64,000 nt of DNA, from positions 62,001 to 126,000 of the forward strand of contig JARVGH010000006.1 of assembly GCA_029762755.1 (NCBI GenBank). The letters are read 5' to 3'. A program made the translations under genes and the position numbers. Each line of letters opens with the position of its first letter. The first letter of the stretch is position 1. This document shows, in pieces, positions 15,164-24,459 of the stretch. The DNA is from Candidatus Bathyarchaeum tardum. Lineage in GTDB: Archaea; Thermoproteota; Bathyarchaeia; Bathyarchaeales; Bathyarchaeaceae. A model generated the notes under the pieces. That model was not told the DNA's origin, did no database searches, and saw only the letters and a list, made by a program, of their open reading frames with translations.

Positions 15164-16258
15164 TCAAATTATTCGCTTGTTTTCCGGAACATTTTCTGTT
15201 ACATCTTTGGAGTGACAAACAAAAACATTCCTAGAAACTGTAACATTATCTTTGATTGAAACGTAATCCCCAATCACACATCCTGCCATGACTTTTGCAC
15301 CCTTGCCAACAGTTACCCCTTCCCCGATAATTGCTCCTTTTACAGAGGCGTTGTCCATGATTATTGACTCAGGAAAAACTACTGAATTATCTACAGCAAC
15401 ATTTCTGCCCAAAACAACATCTTTTCCCAGAACCACATAAGGACCAATGTTTGAGTCCTGCCCGATAGTGACACTGGAATCAATTCTTACAGGTTCATTC
15501 AATTTTACACCTTTGGTTAGTTTGAAGTTGTTTTCAACTACCTGTTTTTCTTGTTTGGCATCAAGCAAAATCTTGTTAGCCTTCAAATAATCTTCAGGTT
15601 TGCCAATGTCTATCCAGATGTCGTTAAATTCATAACCAAAAAGCTTGTTTTGCTGAGCAAGCACTGGGAACACTTCCCGTTCAATAGAAACGGGTCTACC
15701 TGCAGAGATATACTCAAAAATTTTTGGGTCCAAGACATAAACTCCAGCGTTTATCAAATTGCTGGGGGCTTTTTCTTTCGGTGCTTTTTCTACAAACTGG
15801 GTTATCTGATTGTTTTGTGTTAGTTTCACGGTTCCGTATCTGCTAGGGTCTTCAACCTGATAAAGGGCAATTGTGGCAACTGCATTGCTTTGTTTATGTT
15901 TTTTTACTAACTTGTTGTAATCCAAGGTAGTGAATATGTCCCCATTCAAAACCAAAAAGGGCTCATCATGCCCTATTAACTGTTCAGCATACTTTATTGC
16001 CCCCCCAGTATGCATAGGCTTTTTTTCTATAGAATAACAAACTGAAAGACCATTACTTGAATCGCCATAACGTTGCATGAACTTTTCTGCCATGTATTTA
16101 ACTGCTAAAACCACGCCATCAAATCCTGCTTGGCTTAAACGCTCAAAGGTTCCATCCAAAAGAGGTTTGTTTAACAATGGAAACAACAGTTTCGGACGAG
16201 TACAACTAAGAGGGCGCAGTCGGGTTCCAATGCCACCTGCCAGAATTATCGCCTTCAA
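15164..16258 (-). CDS. sugar-1-phosphate nucleotidyltransferase with left-handed beta-helix tail
   Basis: 364 residues. The N-terminal catalytic domain starts MKAIILAGGIGTRLRP with KLLFPLLNKP, and has LVLNGDIFTTLD as metal-binding Asp. After residue 235 come hexapeptide repeats ([IV]GxxxxI pattern: IGQDSNIGPYVVLGKDVVLG...), the left-handed beta-helix. This domain pair matches GDP-mannose pyrophosphorylase and glucose-1-phosphate thymidylyl/uridylyltransferases; the nucleotide and sugar cannot be fixed from sequence. It supplies activated sugar to the cluster. Confidence 0.88.
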   Translation of the reverse strand: MKAIILAGGIGTRLRPLSCTRPKLLFPLLNKPLLDGTFERLSQAGFDGVVLAVKYMAEKFMQRYGDSSNGLSVCYSIEKKPMHTGGAIKYAEQLIGHDEPFLVLNGDIFTTLDYNKLVKKHKQSNAVATIALYQVEDPSRYGTVKLTQNNQITQFVEKAPKEKAPSNLINAGVYVLDPKIFEYISAGRPVSIEREVFPVLAQQNKLFGYEFNDIWIDIGKPEDYLKANKILLDAKQEKQVVENNFKLTKGVKLNEPVRIDSSVTIGQDSNIGPYVVLGKDVVLGRNVAVDNSVVFPESIIMDNASVKGAIIGEGVTVGKGAKVMAGCVIGDYVSIKDNVTVSRNVFVCHSKDVTENVPENKRII

Positions 16259-16419
16259 GTTTGTTCAACTCTGAACTAGTAACTGCGAGTCACGCAAGTA
16301 AAAGCTTTATGAACCAAACTTGTGCATTCTAACACGCAACAATAATCAGCATGTCTAGAATTGTCTGGACAAGATTTAATTTCAAGCATATCGGTTATGT
16401 TATTTCCTGTTGCACAACT

Positions 16420-16507
16420 GCGGGGGTTGCCAAGCCAGGTCAAAGGCGCAGCCCTGAGGCGGCTGTCTCGTAGGAGTTCGAGGGTTCGAATCCCTCTCCC
16501 CGCACCA
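16420..16507 (+). tRNA. tRNA-Leu (GAG)
   Basis: Class II tRNA with the long variable arm. Acceptor GCGGGGG/TCCCCGC, anticodon stem CAGCC/GGCTG enclosing CTGAGGC, so anticodon GAG; encoded CCA. The body is nearly the same as the UAG leucine tRNA at 2 kb except for the anticodon stem-loop. Confidence 0.95.
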
Positions 16508-16517
16508 TTTTACGCCT

Positions 16518-16943
16518 TTATATTTGTTTTTTCAATCCACAATCTGGACATTTATAATGATAAAATTTTATTGTTCCAGAACATTTTGGACATTGCCATC
16601 TTGTTTTTTGTTCTCTTAACCACTTTTGTATTCTTTTTAAGTTGCTTGGCAGTTCATGCCTATATTGATATTTTTTATCTCCTTTATGGGATTCAGTTAA
16701 TTTTTTAGAATATTCTTTGCAGGGAAATTTTTCACATTCATAACAGAAATTAAAATTATTTTTTTCAAAACAGCATACCCTTATTTTGCAGCTCCACTTG
16801 CTTTTTCTTTTTTGATTTTTGTTTTCAGAACCACAACCATTACAGCTTTTTTTAAACGAAGGACACGCCTCACAATAGACTCCGCATGGAGCTAACGAGT
16901 CTGGGATTTTTTGTAGCATGTTATAAATAGTTAATTTAGACAA
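16518..16943 (-). CDS. cysteine-rich DUF3795-type protein
   Basis: 141 residues. N-terminal APCGVYCEACPSFKKSCNGC is the DUF3795 signature, followed by CKIRVCCFE and FCYECEKFPC. A C-terminal zinc ribbon (CPKCSGTIKFYHYKCPDC) is added. It should bind one or more metals; function is unknown. A paralogue with the same plan lies at 38544-39002. The stop is just 10 bases from the end of the convergent tRNA-Leu gene. Confidence 0.82.
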   Translation of the reverse strand: MSKLTIYNMLQKIPDSLAPCGVYCEACPSFKKSCNGCGSENKNQKRKSKWSCKIRVCCFEKNNFNFCYECEKFPCKEYSKKLTESHKGDKKYQYRHELPSNLKRIQKWLREQKTRWQCPKCSGTIKFYHYKCPDCGLKKQI

Positions 16944-17071
16944 ATTAAAATTTATCTAGATTGTAATAGACACAAAAAATCTGAATAAAAAAGGATAGTT
17001 TTTCTTAAATTCATATTTTTGGATGATTTTCAAATGGTTTAGCAGGTAGACTAATACAAAACATGTAGGTT

Positions 17072-17296
17072 TCAACATGCTTTTTGGAATACAATTCCTG
17101 TAGTTTTGTTGCGGAATAATATATAGCTAATTAGTCCTAGTCCCAAAAGAAATGCTCCAACCGAAAACAGAACGATTTCAAGCAATCTATATTCTTGGCT
17201 TGGATAATTGAACAATAGAAAAAATCCTGCTATTAACATTAAAGTACCGAGAACTTCACCAACATAACCCAACACTTTCAAATATACTATTTTCAT
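17072..17296 (-). CDS. small two-helix membrane protein
   Basis: 74 residues with two membrane helices (about 8-30 and 40-62) and a short basic tail. No family is recognised. The 298 bases upstream (17297-17594) contain only a short 23-codon frame from ATG 17540 behind a GGTGA site, and nothing else I can support. Confidence 0.5.
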   Translation of the reverse strand: MKIVYLKVLGYVGEVLGTLMLIAGFFLLFNYPSQEYRLLEIVLFSVGAFLLGLGLISYILFRNKTTGIVFQKAC

Positions 17297-17594
17297 ATTT
17301 GCTATCTTTAATTTTAAATTCTTAAATAGTTTTTGGGTTAGATTTTAATCTTTAAAAAAAGCGGCGTTTTGCAAAGGAACAATATTTTACTAGTAAATTT
17401 AGGCTGAAATCCCTGCCGCATAATTTTACTATGCTTTAACTAAATACCTGAACAAACAAAACGATATAAAACCAATATGAATTTACTTTAAAGAAATGGG
17501 TCTACTGAGGTTTTTACACAAGCAATCGAAGGTGAAAAAATGAAAAAGCAATTAAATCCAAAAAATATACTAACCGCTGAATGTTTATTGTATT

Positions 17595-18066
17595 GTGATT
17601 TGTTTAATTAAAAAAAATCCTTTTGGCTGTTGATGGTTCAGAATTATCCTTTCTTTCGTTAGATTATGCTTTAAGCTTGGCAAAAAATTATTCAGCAGAA
17701 GTTATGGCCTTAACAGTTGTTGATATTCCATCGAATTCCTTGTTGGCGCAGGGATCAGTATTTACTCCGCTTAGCACGAAAAATTACAAAGAAAATTAAT
17801 TAATTATCATAAAAAAATTCTTGAAGACATTAGCCGAAAAGCAAAAAATTTTAGTCTTAAAACAAAATTTACAACTAAACTTTTAGAAGCAAGACCTGCA
17901 GACAAAATAGTTGAAACTGCCAACCTAGAATCTTTTGATTTTATCGTAATTGGCAGCAGAGGCTTAGGTGAAATTAAAAAAATTTTTTTTGGGCGGTGTT
18001 AGTGACAGAGTAGCGGATGAAGCACCTTGCCCGGTTTTAATTGTAAAAAATGTTAATAAAGATTAG
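17595..18066 (+). pseudogene. universal stress protein gene, frameshifted
   Basis: The three frames together spell a UspA-family protein: KILLAVDGSELSFLSLDYAL, then AEVMALTVVDIP, LEARPADKIVETA, FDFIVIGSRGLGEI and SDRVADEAPCPVLIV. Single-base shifts break the frame in the A-run near the start (17611-17617), in the A-run at 17792-17795 and in the T-run at 17983-17990. No ATG is in frame with the first block. All three lesions are in homopolymers, so sequencing error is an alternative to true decay. ATP-binding GSRG is retained. Confidence 0.75.
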
Positions 18067-18120
18067 ACTTTCAAAAATTAGAGGCAAAAATTGTTGTTTA
18101 AAATAATTTTTCAATAGATA

Positions 18121-19116
18121 TTAGCCTTGTCCAAAACTTACCACTAAAAATATTGCGTAAATTAGTAACAAGGTTATTCCTTCGCGTTTTCCAATGCTTG
18201 AATTCTGAATTATGTAACCTAATACTATGTTAGCGATTAATGAAAATAGTATTAAATCTGAAAATGCTGAAACGTCTACGTTTAAGGGTGCAAATATAAA
18301 AGTAAATCCTAAAACTAATGTGATGTTAATAAAACAGCTTCCAATGACATTTCCAAGGGCAAGGTCTATGAAGCCTTTTCTTATTGAATCTACGCTTGTT
18401 ACCAGTTCTGGGATACTTGTTCCAAAAGCTACTACTGTAGCTCCAATGATGATTGGTGGAATGCCTGCAATTAAAGCTAAAAAGGATGCTGATTCGATTA
18501 TGAAAAATGAAGAAGTGACGACTCCAAATATTCCAAACACAGCTTTAATGAGGTATTTTTTTCGTTCCGATTTTTCTGCAGTATCAGAAATTTGTTGAAC
18601 AGTTTCTCTTTTTCTGACAAGGTCATACATGTTATAAATAAAAAGACCTATCAAAATAAAACCCATGATTTGGGTAGCATATCCAAAGTAAAGCAATAGT
18701 AACGGCACTATCGATGCAACAAAGACTCCAAAATTAAGGTTTCCTACTTCATCCCTGGTCATTTTTGTGAAAAACCCTGCACTTTCAGGATATTTAATAG
18801 CCATTAATAGAAATCCGATTCCAAGAATTAAGCATATGTTCATTATGTTTGATCCTAAAATGTTGCCCAGTGAAATGCCAACTGTTCCTTGATCTAAAAT
18901 TGCAAAAGTTGCAACAAAAAGTTCTGGTAAAGAGGTGGAAAACGCAACTAGTATAAATCCAACTTTTGTTTTTCCTAAGCCTGTAACACTTGCCAGGTTA
19001 ACTGAATTATTAATTGTTAAGCTACTCGATTTAATTAGAACCCCTAATGAAACAATTAAAACAATAATATTTCCAATTAATCCTAGTTGTTCTAGAACCA
19101 TTTCGAGCCATTCCAT
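18121..19116 (-). CDS. sodium/calcium exchanger family membrane protein (CaCA)
   Basis: 331 residues with about ten helices. The two internal repeats each carry the family alpha motif: VAFSTSLPELFVA with GNILGSNIMN in the first half, and VAFGTSIPELVTS with GNVIGSCFIN in the second. The acidic residues of both motifs form the ion site. It would exchange Ca2+ for Na+ or H+ across the membrane (YrbG/MJ_NCX-like). It stands alone. Confidence 0.93.
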   Translation of the reverse strand: MEWLEMVLEQLGLIGNIIVLIVSLGVLIKSSSLTINNSVNLASVTGLGKTKVGFILVAFSTSLPELFVATFAILDQGTVGISLGNILGSNIMNICLILGIGFLLMAIKYPESAGFFTKMTRDEVGNLNFGVFVASIVPLLLLYFGYATQIMGFILIGLFIYNMYDLVRKRETVQQISDTAEKSERKKYLIKAVFGIFGVVTSSFFIIESASFLALIAGIPPIIIGATVVAFGTSIPELVTSVDSIRKGFIDLALGNVIGSCFINITLVLGFTFIFAPLNVDVSAFSDLILFSLIANIVLGYIIQNSSIGKREGITLLLIYAIFLVVSFGQG

Positions 19117-19578
19117 TAAACTAAGTTATGTAATAAAAAAACTATTTAAACACCAATACCTCAAAAAGTTTCACTCAATTAACTTTTGATTAAAAATATG
19201 TGACATTCAATAATTTCAACTTTTCAGTGCTAACCTTTGCACTTTCACGATTCAGGTCAGAGGCAAATATGTAAGTCAGTTAGCTTCTTTGTAATAGGAA
19301 AATCATACAAGTTTTGCCAATGAGAAATGAAATATAATGCCCTTCTATTTTAGATTCTTTTGTTGAATTAGAATTAAATTTGCATTTTTCAGTTTTAGGC
19401 ATAATAAAAGTTTAATTTAGATTGGATTGCGCATCTGTCGCTGTGTTGGTGAATATGGGTTGATACTACTTGTTTTGTGAAACTATGTATTTGTTGTTTA
19501 CCCTTCTACAATTTAGGAGACCGACAATTAAAACTAAAAATAAAGCTCTACTTAGTTTGAGGTCGTTAAGTTGTCGTG
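19117..19578. other. intergenic stretch, no gene seen
   Basis: No coding frame, tRNA or convincing stem could be supported in these 462 bases. Base composition is ordinary for the region. It presumably holds the promoter of the exchanger gene at its left end. Confidence 0.4.
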
Positions 19579-19652
19579 TTATTCAAAATAGATTTTCCTA
19601 ACCTTTGTTGCATATCTTGGGGCGTTTGAGTCCCACCACTTTTCTTCAAAAA

Positions 19653-19835
19653 TCAAGACATCTTCAACTTGGACGCCATTATGGTTAGGGCAGACCCAAT
19701 TATTAGCCCAATTGCGGCTCCAGATATGATATACCATTGCTCACTTGTTAATGCAAAAAATAGGACCCCAGCGCCAGCATCAAATACTAGACCAAGTTTC
19801 CTACTGCCTCTAAGCAAGAAATCTTTTATCCACAA
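19653..19835 (-). CDS. small membrane protein, possibly frameshifted near its C-terminus
   Basis: 60 residues from TTG 19835 (GAGG upstream) with one long hydrophobic stretch at about 13-53 and an N-terminal basic patch. A different minus-strand frame directly downstream (19579 to about 19680) encodes EDVLIFEEKWWDSNAPRY and ends KVRKIYFE, which looks like a natural cytosolic tail. A single shift near 19675 would fuse the two into about 90 residues. No family is recognised. Confidence 0.45.
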   Translation of the reverse strand: MWIKDFLLRGSRKLGLVFDAGAGVLFFALTSEQWYIISGAAIGLIIGSALTIMASKLKMS

Positions 19836-19870
19836 TTTAGGTCCTCATGAATAATTAACTATTAAGAACA

Positions 19871-20566
19871 TTAACTTTGTTTGGTGTGCCAAAATCTCTT
19901 CAATATGCCCTTAGAGCTGAAAAACGCTATTCGACTAACACCCGCAGCTAATGGACCCAAAACAATGCTAATAGCCAATATAATTAATCCTGCCAAAGGT
20001 ATCCACAATGCAAGAACAAAAGCGATAACCATCACTATTATGCCCATAATCCAGCTTGAAATTAACCAATAAAACATTCTAGCAGACATCGGTCGGCGCC
20101 AAGCTTTTACTATGCGTGCTCTAATTAACAACAGCAAGTCAAGCAGCGAAATAGCGATAAACAATCCAATGAACGGTAATACCGCAGCACGAGAAGTAGG
20201 AGCGTTACCTATTAGGTTAGTAGGAAAAGGAACTAATGCCACTGTTCCAAGCAACAAAAGATTGATTCCGATTAAACCTGGCTCAAGCAACCCAATCATT
20301 TCAAAGAACCTGTGGTGCTGCCACCAAAGATTAGCCACAAGTGCAAAACTAAGCATTACAACTATTAACTGTGGCAAATGGTCAAACAATGCATAAGCAG
20401 ACCATTCCGCAGTAACTTCGGGGGAGACTAACGTGAAAACTAACAGAGTCATCACAATCGCGAAAACTCCATCACTTAAGTTAACAACCCTAGAAAATTC
20501 TAATGTATTCCTGTCATATCGTCGAATTCTGGAATATTCCTGATCAGAGGGATGGGGTGCCTTCAT
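19871..20566 (-). CDS. TMEM175-like (DUF1211) potassium channel protein
   Basis: 231 residues with six predicted helices. The first carries the family signature RVVNLSDGVFAIVMTLLV, equal to the RxxxFSDG filter helix of prokaryotic TMEM175; Phe is replaced by Leu. Further helices include HLPQLIVVMLSFALVANLWWQHHRFF, as in DUF1211. Such proteins form tetrameric K+-selective channels. The gene is alone; regulation is not visible. Confidence 0.85.
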   Translation of the reverse strand: MKAPHPSDQEYSRIRRYDRNTLEFSRVVNLSDGVFAIVMTLLVFTLVSPEVTAEWSAYALFDHLPQLIVVMLSFALVANLWWQHHRFFEMIGLLEPGLIGINLLLLGTVALVPFPTNLIGNAPTSRAAVLPFIGLFIAISLLDLLLLIRARIVKAWRRPMSARMFYWLISSWIMGIIVMVIAFVLALWIPLAGLIILAISIVLGPLAAGVSRIAFFSSKGILKRFWHTKQS

Positions 20567-20833
20567 TTGATTTTCCTCGTTACGCCCAGTTTTTTTGCTT
20601 GAAATGTTAAAAAGGACAATTTTTGTATAATGTAGATTCTATAGGCGTATTAATTTTATCCATCAGGTATACAACAAAGTCAACAAGAAATTTGATTTCA
20701 AACAGTGCTGCATAGTACAAACTAGATTAATAATAATGCATATGAAATAAATCTTATCATCTTTTGGTCATAAAAGTGGGTAATAGTGAACATTTTTGTT
20801 GAAAAATAATCTATTCTACAAAAACATTATTAA

Positions 20834-21043
20834 ATGGAAAGCCTTATCTTTTCTATTATGAAAACGCCTGAATTTATTGTGGGATTAATAGTCATGGTCT
20901 TTGCGGCACTTTTACTCGCTAACGGAATTATTATGGTCGTGGATCCAGAAAGCCAAATATTTTCACAAGAAGTCATCAACATAATCATAGGATTCGTCTT
21001 AGTAGTGCTCGCTGCATCATACTTTAATGAATCAAAAGAATAG
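20834..21043 (+). CDS. small two-helix membrane protein
   Basis: 69 residues: an N-terminal helix around FIVGLIVMVFAALLLANGIIMV, a short acidic loop (DPESQIFSQE) and a second helix IINIIIGFVLVVLAA. No family is recognised. It precedes the ABC exporter operon by 210 bases but has its own stop and spacer. Confidence 0.5.
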   Translation: MESLIFSIMKTPEFIVGLIVMVFAALLLANGIIMVVDPESQIFSQEVINIIIGFVLVVLAASYFNESKE

Positions 21044-21253
21044 AATTATTCCTCATGTAACGTGAAGTTTTTGGGACTAAATTCTTATAACGATATTGGG
21101 ATAATTATTAGTAATTATATTATGCAAGGCGTAAAATGAAGGTCCAAATAATGGTCTTAGGCTGAATCTGGGCTGTCTCCAGAGGAGTTAGATTAAACGT
21201 ATTGAGGAGTCAAAGTACAAGAGAGCTTGACTTGGTGAAGGTGTGGTGAAAAT

Positions 21254-22183
21254 ATGATTGAAACTGAAGGCTTAACTAGAAAGTTTGGTGAACTCACTGC
21301 AGTTGAAGATCTCACATTAAACGTTAAGAAGGGCGAAGTTTTCGGTTTTTTGGGACCAAACGCGGCTGGCAAAACTACCACCATACGACTGCTCTGTTGC
21401 TTAATAGAAAAGACCCGCGGGAAAGCGCGAATAGGGAATTTTGATGTGGACAACAAAGATGATCGCATTAAGATTCGAAAGATGGTGGGTCTTCTCCCCG
21501 AGAGTGTGGGTCTTTATGATAGTCTTAGCGCGTATAGGAATTTGGACTTTTATGGGAGACTCTATGAGGTTTCGGCGGAGAAGCGAAAAGAGAATATACA
21601 AAGTTTGCTGCAATTACTAGATATTTGGGGGCGACGCAATGATTTGGTGGGAACATTTTCTAAAGGCATGAAACAGAAGATAGCCATCGCGAGATCTTTG
21701 ATTCATGATCCCGAATTGTTGTTTTTGGATGAGCCTACTGCGAACTTGGATCCTGAAGCATCTAAGACAGTGCGCGACTTTATTTTGAACCTCAAGAAAC
21801 AGAAGAGAACAATTTTCATTAATACCCATAACTTGGATGAAGCTGAAAGGCTATGTGACCGCATCGGGATAATAAACACACAACTAGTTACGGTCGGTTC
21901 GCCTGAAAGTTTAGCAAAAGGTTTGCATGCTCGAAAAACTGTCTTACAACTAGAAAGTGTTAACCGCAATGTTTTGGCTGCAGTTGAAAAACTGCCTATG
22001 ATAAAGAATGTACAAACACTCGATAACAAGTTGGTTTTAGAAATGGATGAACCAGAGATGGATAATCCTGAACTGATTCGAGCAGTAGTCGCTGCAGGCG
22101 GCAAAATTCAGTTTGTTACCGAGTTGCGTTCAACTCTTGAAGATGTTTACTTGAAATTGATTAAGGAGTCTAAAAGCCGATGA
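21254..22183 (+). CDS. ABC exporter ATP-binding protein
   Basis: 309 residues. Walker A is GPNAAGKTTT, with Ala in place of the second Gly, a tolerated variant; signature TFSKGMKQKIA, Walker B LLFLDEPTANLD, switch INTHNLDEAE. The C-terminal segment ends STLEDVYLKLIKE, as in antibiotic/multidrug exporters. Its stop overlaps the permease ATG by four bases. Substrate unknown. Confidence 0.92.
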   Translation: MIETEGLTRKFGELTAVEDLTLNVKKGEVFGFLGPNAAGKTTTIRLLCCLIEKTRGKARIGNFDVDNKDDRIKIRKMVGLLPESVGLYDSLSAYRNLDFYGRLYEVSAEKRKENIQSLLQLLDIWGRRNDLVGTFSKGMKQKIAIARSLIHDPELLFLDEPTANLDPEASKTVRDFILNLKKQKRTIFINTHNLDEAERLCDRIGIINTQLVTVGSPESLAKGLHARKTVLQLESVNRNVLAAVEKLPMIKNVQTLDNKLVLEMDEPEMDNPELIRAVVAAGGKIQFVTELRSTLEDVYLKLIKESKSR

Positions 22184-22911
22184 GTTCTTGGAAACCTTGG
22201 ATTGTAGCTACAAAGGACTTTAGCGTGTTTAGGAAGAATAAATACATTTTCTACTCATTAGTTACGATGCCACTACTATTTGGATTAGTACTTCCTTTGT
22301 CTTTTCTGCTGTTTTTACCTGCTGAGGTTCCGATGAACGAAATAAGCCTGCTTCTGGACATGTTTACAACGTACTTTGCTATGTTAGCAGCGATTATTCC
22401 CTCCTTTATTGCTTCGTATAGTTTTGTTGGAGAAAAGGTTGAAAAAAGCTTAGAACCATTATTGGCAACGCCTACTACTGATGGGGAACTGCTCTTAGGT
22501 AAGAGTATAGCTGCCTTTCTACCGTCTATGGTGGCAACGTACATTGGGGCATTAGCCTATCTTGTTGTCGTGAATACTTGGTCTTACATTAACCTTAACG
22601 TTTTCCTGTTGCCTGATTTACATTGGGTGCTAATTGTAGGCTTGGTAGCCCCTCTGGCATGTATTCTGAGTGTGGAAAGCAACGTGATTATTTCTTCAAA
22701 GGTTAGTGATGTGCGAGCAGCTCAACAGCTTGGCGCCATTGTGGTGCTTCCAATCATTATTGTTTTAGTCTTCGCTCCACTAATTCCAGCTGTATCGTCC
22801 AGTGTACTTGCGTTAGTGCTGTCAGGAATATTGTCTGTCCCAGTTATTGCTCTGTACTATCTAAGCAAAGCTACTTTCAACCGGGAAAAGATATTAACAA
22901 AATGGAAATGA
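22180..22911 (+). CDS. ABC-2 type exporter membrane protein
   Basis: 243 residues and six helices. The segment SYSFVGEKVEKSLEPLLATPTTDGELLLGKS is typical of ABC-2 permeases of the NatB/YhaP-like group. It is coupled to the ATPase upstream by an ATGA overlap. Partner, stoichiometry and substrate are inferred only from this pairing. Confidence 0.88.
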   Translation: MSSWKPWIVATKDFSVFRKNKYIFYSLVTMPLLFGLVLPLSFLLFLPAEVPMNEISLLLDMFTTYFAMLAAIIPSFIASYSFVGEKVEKSLEPLLATPTTDGELLLGKSIAAFLPSMVATYIGALAYLVVVNTWSYINLNVFLLPDLHWVLIVGLVAPLACILSVESNVIISSKVSDVRAAQQLGAIVVLPIIIVLVFAPLIPAVSSSVLALVLSGILSVPVIALYYLSKATFNREKILTKWK

Positions 22912-23083
22912 AAACAAAAAACGTGTATCTGCATTCTTCTTTGTTTCAATTTTTTAAAAGTGACCGAAAAAGATAGTAATAACTTTTCAAGAAAAGAAAA
23001 CCGACCTAGAGAACTTGGAATCAAATTTTAGGCGTATTTTTTTATATTTGAAAAAGGGTAACCATTGTTTGAGGAAAAAGGGA

Positions 23084-23962
23084 TTGCCGTTTTGTTCGAA
23101 TTGTGGAACAGAATTAGTTGAAGATGCTAAGTATTGTCCTAGCTGTGGAGTGCCCGTTTATCCTTTAGTTGCAGAAGCTGATAGACGCACACAGAGTAAA
23201 ACAAAAAGAAAAAAAATAAGTACATTGTCACTCGTTTTGATTATCGTTGTGCCCGTTGCAATATTATTGTTGTTGTCAAGCATGTTTTTTCTTGGGAGTT
23301 GGTTTCCCTTTGGGGTTGTTGGTTCAGGAAACTTGGTTACTGAAGAGATGTTGTTTACTGGTTTCACTTCAGTGGATGCTGGAAACGGATTTAGGGTTGA
23401 AATCACCAAATCAAACTCATATAATCTGATGGTAACTGCTGACGATAATGTTATGGAATACATCGAAATAACCCAGTCAGGTAACACTCTGATAATTGGC
23501 TTGAAAGGGGGCTATAGTTTTTGGTCAACAACAATGAAGGCAGAAATTGCGATGCCTGAACTTTATAGTCTAACTTTGTCTGGAGGTGCACAAGGAAAAC
23601 TTGAAGATTATAACTCTATCTATCCGTTTTCTCTTGAACTATCTGGTGGAAGCACTCTTAGAGGAGAATTTGAAACGCCTGAAAATGTTGATTTTAGTCT
23701 ATCTGGAGGCAGCAGGTTGTTAGGATTTGTTGGTGCAGCAAAAAATCTTTCCCTCGGAGCATCTGGTGGAAGTCAAGTTGAAATCTCAGACTTTTTTGTC
23801 CACAACGCAGACGTACATCTCAGTGGAGGAAGCCGTGCAACAATAAATCTTGATGGCATACTTGATGCTAACTTGAGCGGAGGCTCAAACTTATCATATT
23901 TTGGAGATGCCACATTAGGCAAAATTCAAACGACCTCCGGTTCTGAAATAACCAAAAAATAA
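23084..23962 (+). CDS. zinc-ribbon membrane protein with extracellular DUF2807 beta-helix domain
   Basis: About 292 residues from TTG 23084, chosen because GAGG lies nine bases upstream and the product then begins at the zinc ribbon FCSNCGTEL...YCPSCGVP. A single membrane helix follows (LSLVLIIVVPVAILLLLSS), then a domain with repeated LSGGS/LSGGA motifs (about eight), as in DUF2807 'head GIN' adhesin-like domains. The ribbon should be cytosolic and the beta-helix outside. The role is unknown, possibly envelope sensing or adhesion. Confidence 0.82.
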   Translation: MPFCSNCGTELVEDAKYCPSCGVPVYPLVAEADRRTQSKTKRKKISTLSLVLIIVVPVAILLLLSSMFFLGSWFPFGVVGSGNLVTEEMLFTGFTSVDAGNGFRVEITKSNSYNLMVTADDNVMEYIEITQSGNTLIIGLKGGYSFWSTTMKAEIAMPELYSLTLSGGAQGKLEDYNSIYPFSLELSGGSTLRGEFETPENVDFSLSGGSRLLGFVGAAKNLSLGASGGSQVEISDFFVHNADVHLSGGSRATINLDGILDANLSGGSNLSYFGDATLGKIQTTSGSEITKK

Positions 23963-24183
23963 TTTCCCTATTAAAAGATGTGTTTTCAGTTCCCGACCAA
24001 CCATTCTTTCTCAACAACCAAAGAAAGCCAGTTAAATTTTTGTCTCACCCAAACAATAATGAACCAAACCCTAGTGGGAAGATTAATAGGAGTTACCCGT
24101 CTGCATAGATTTGGAACTTGTAACGAAAAATAAAATAAACATCGATTACTCTGTTAGTTTAACCAAAGTAAGAGGAATGTTAT

Positions 24184-24384
24184 TTGTCATTCGTAGAATT
24201 AATCATACTTATTGGATTAACTAGTGGTCTAGTTATAATTATTACATTCCTTTTTCGTTTATATTACAAGATACAGAAAACTTCTAGGGACATTCGAAGA
24301 TTAGCTGATGACATCCAATGTGAAGACATAGATAATAAAGAAATTATCCAAAGATTAAGGCAAATCGAAGATGAATTAACATAA
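24184..24384 (+). CDS. small single-helix membrane protein with coiled-coil tail
   Basis: 66 residues from TTG. One membrane helix (about 5-27) is followed by a charged helical segment, KIQKTSRDIRRLADDIQ. No family is recognised. It faces the MFS transporter gene tail to tail. Confidence 0.5.
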   Translation: MSFVELIILIGLTSGLVIIITFLFRLYYKIQKTSRDIRRLADDIQCEDIDNKEIIQRLRQIEDELT

Positions 24385-24459
24385 TCTGGTATTGTGCACA
24401 CGCAAAATATCCTTCTCCTATTAGTCTCTTTCATTCTCCTGCAGATTTCCCCGAATCGG

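Noticed and set aside
17540-17611. 23-codon frame behind a GGTGA site before the universal stress protein
   Set aside because: Too short, no similarity to the stress-protein N-terminus; could be a leader peptide but nothing supports it.
19579-19737. 52-codon minus-strand frame from ATG 19737
   Set aside because: Its first half overlaps the membrane helix of the 60-residue gene in another register; only its C-terminal half looks coding and is treated as a possible frameshifted tail.
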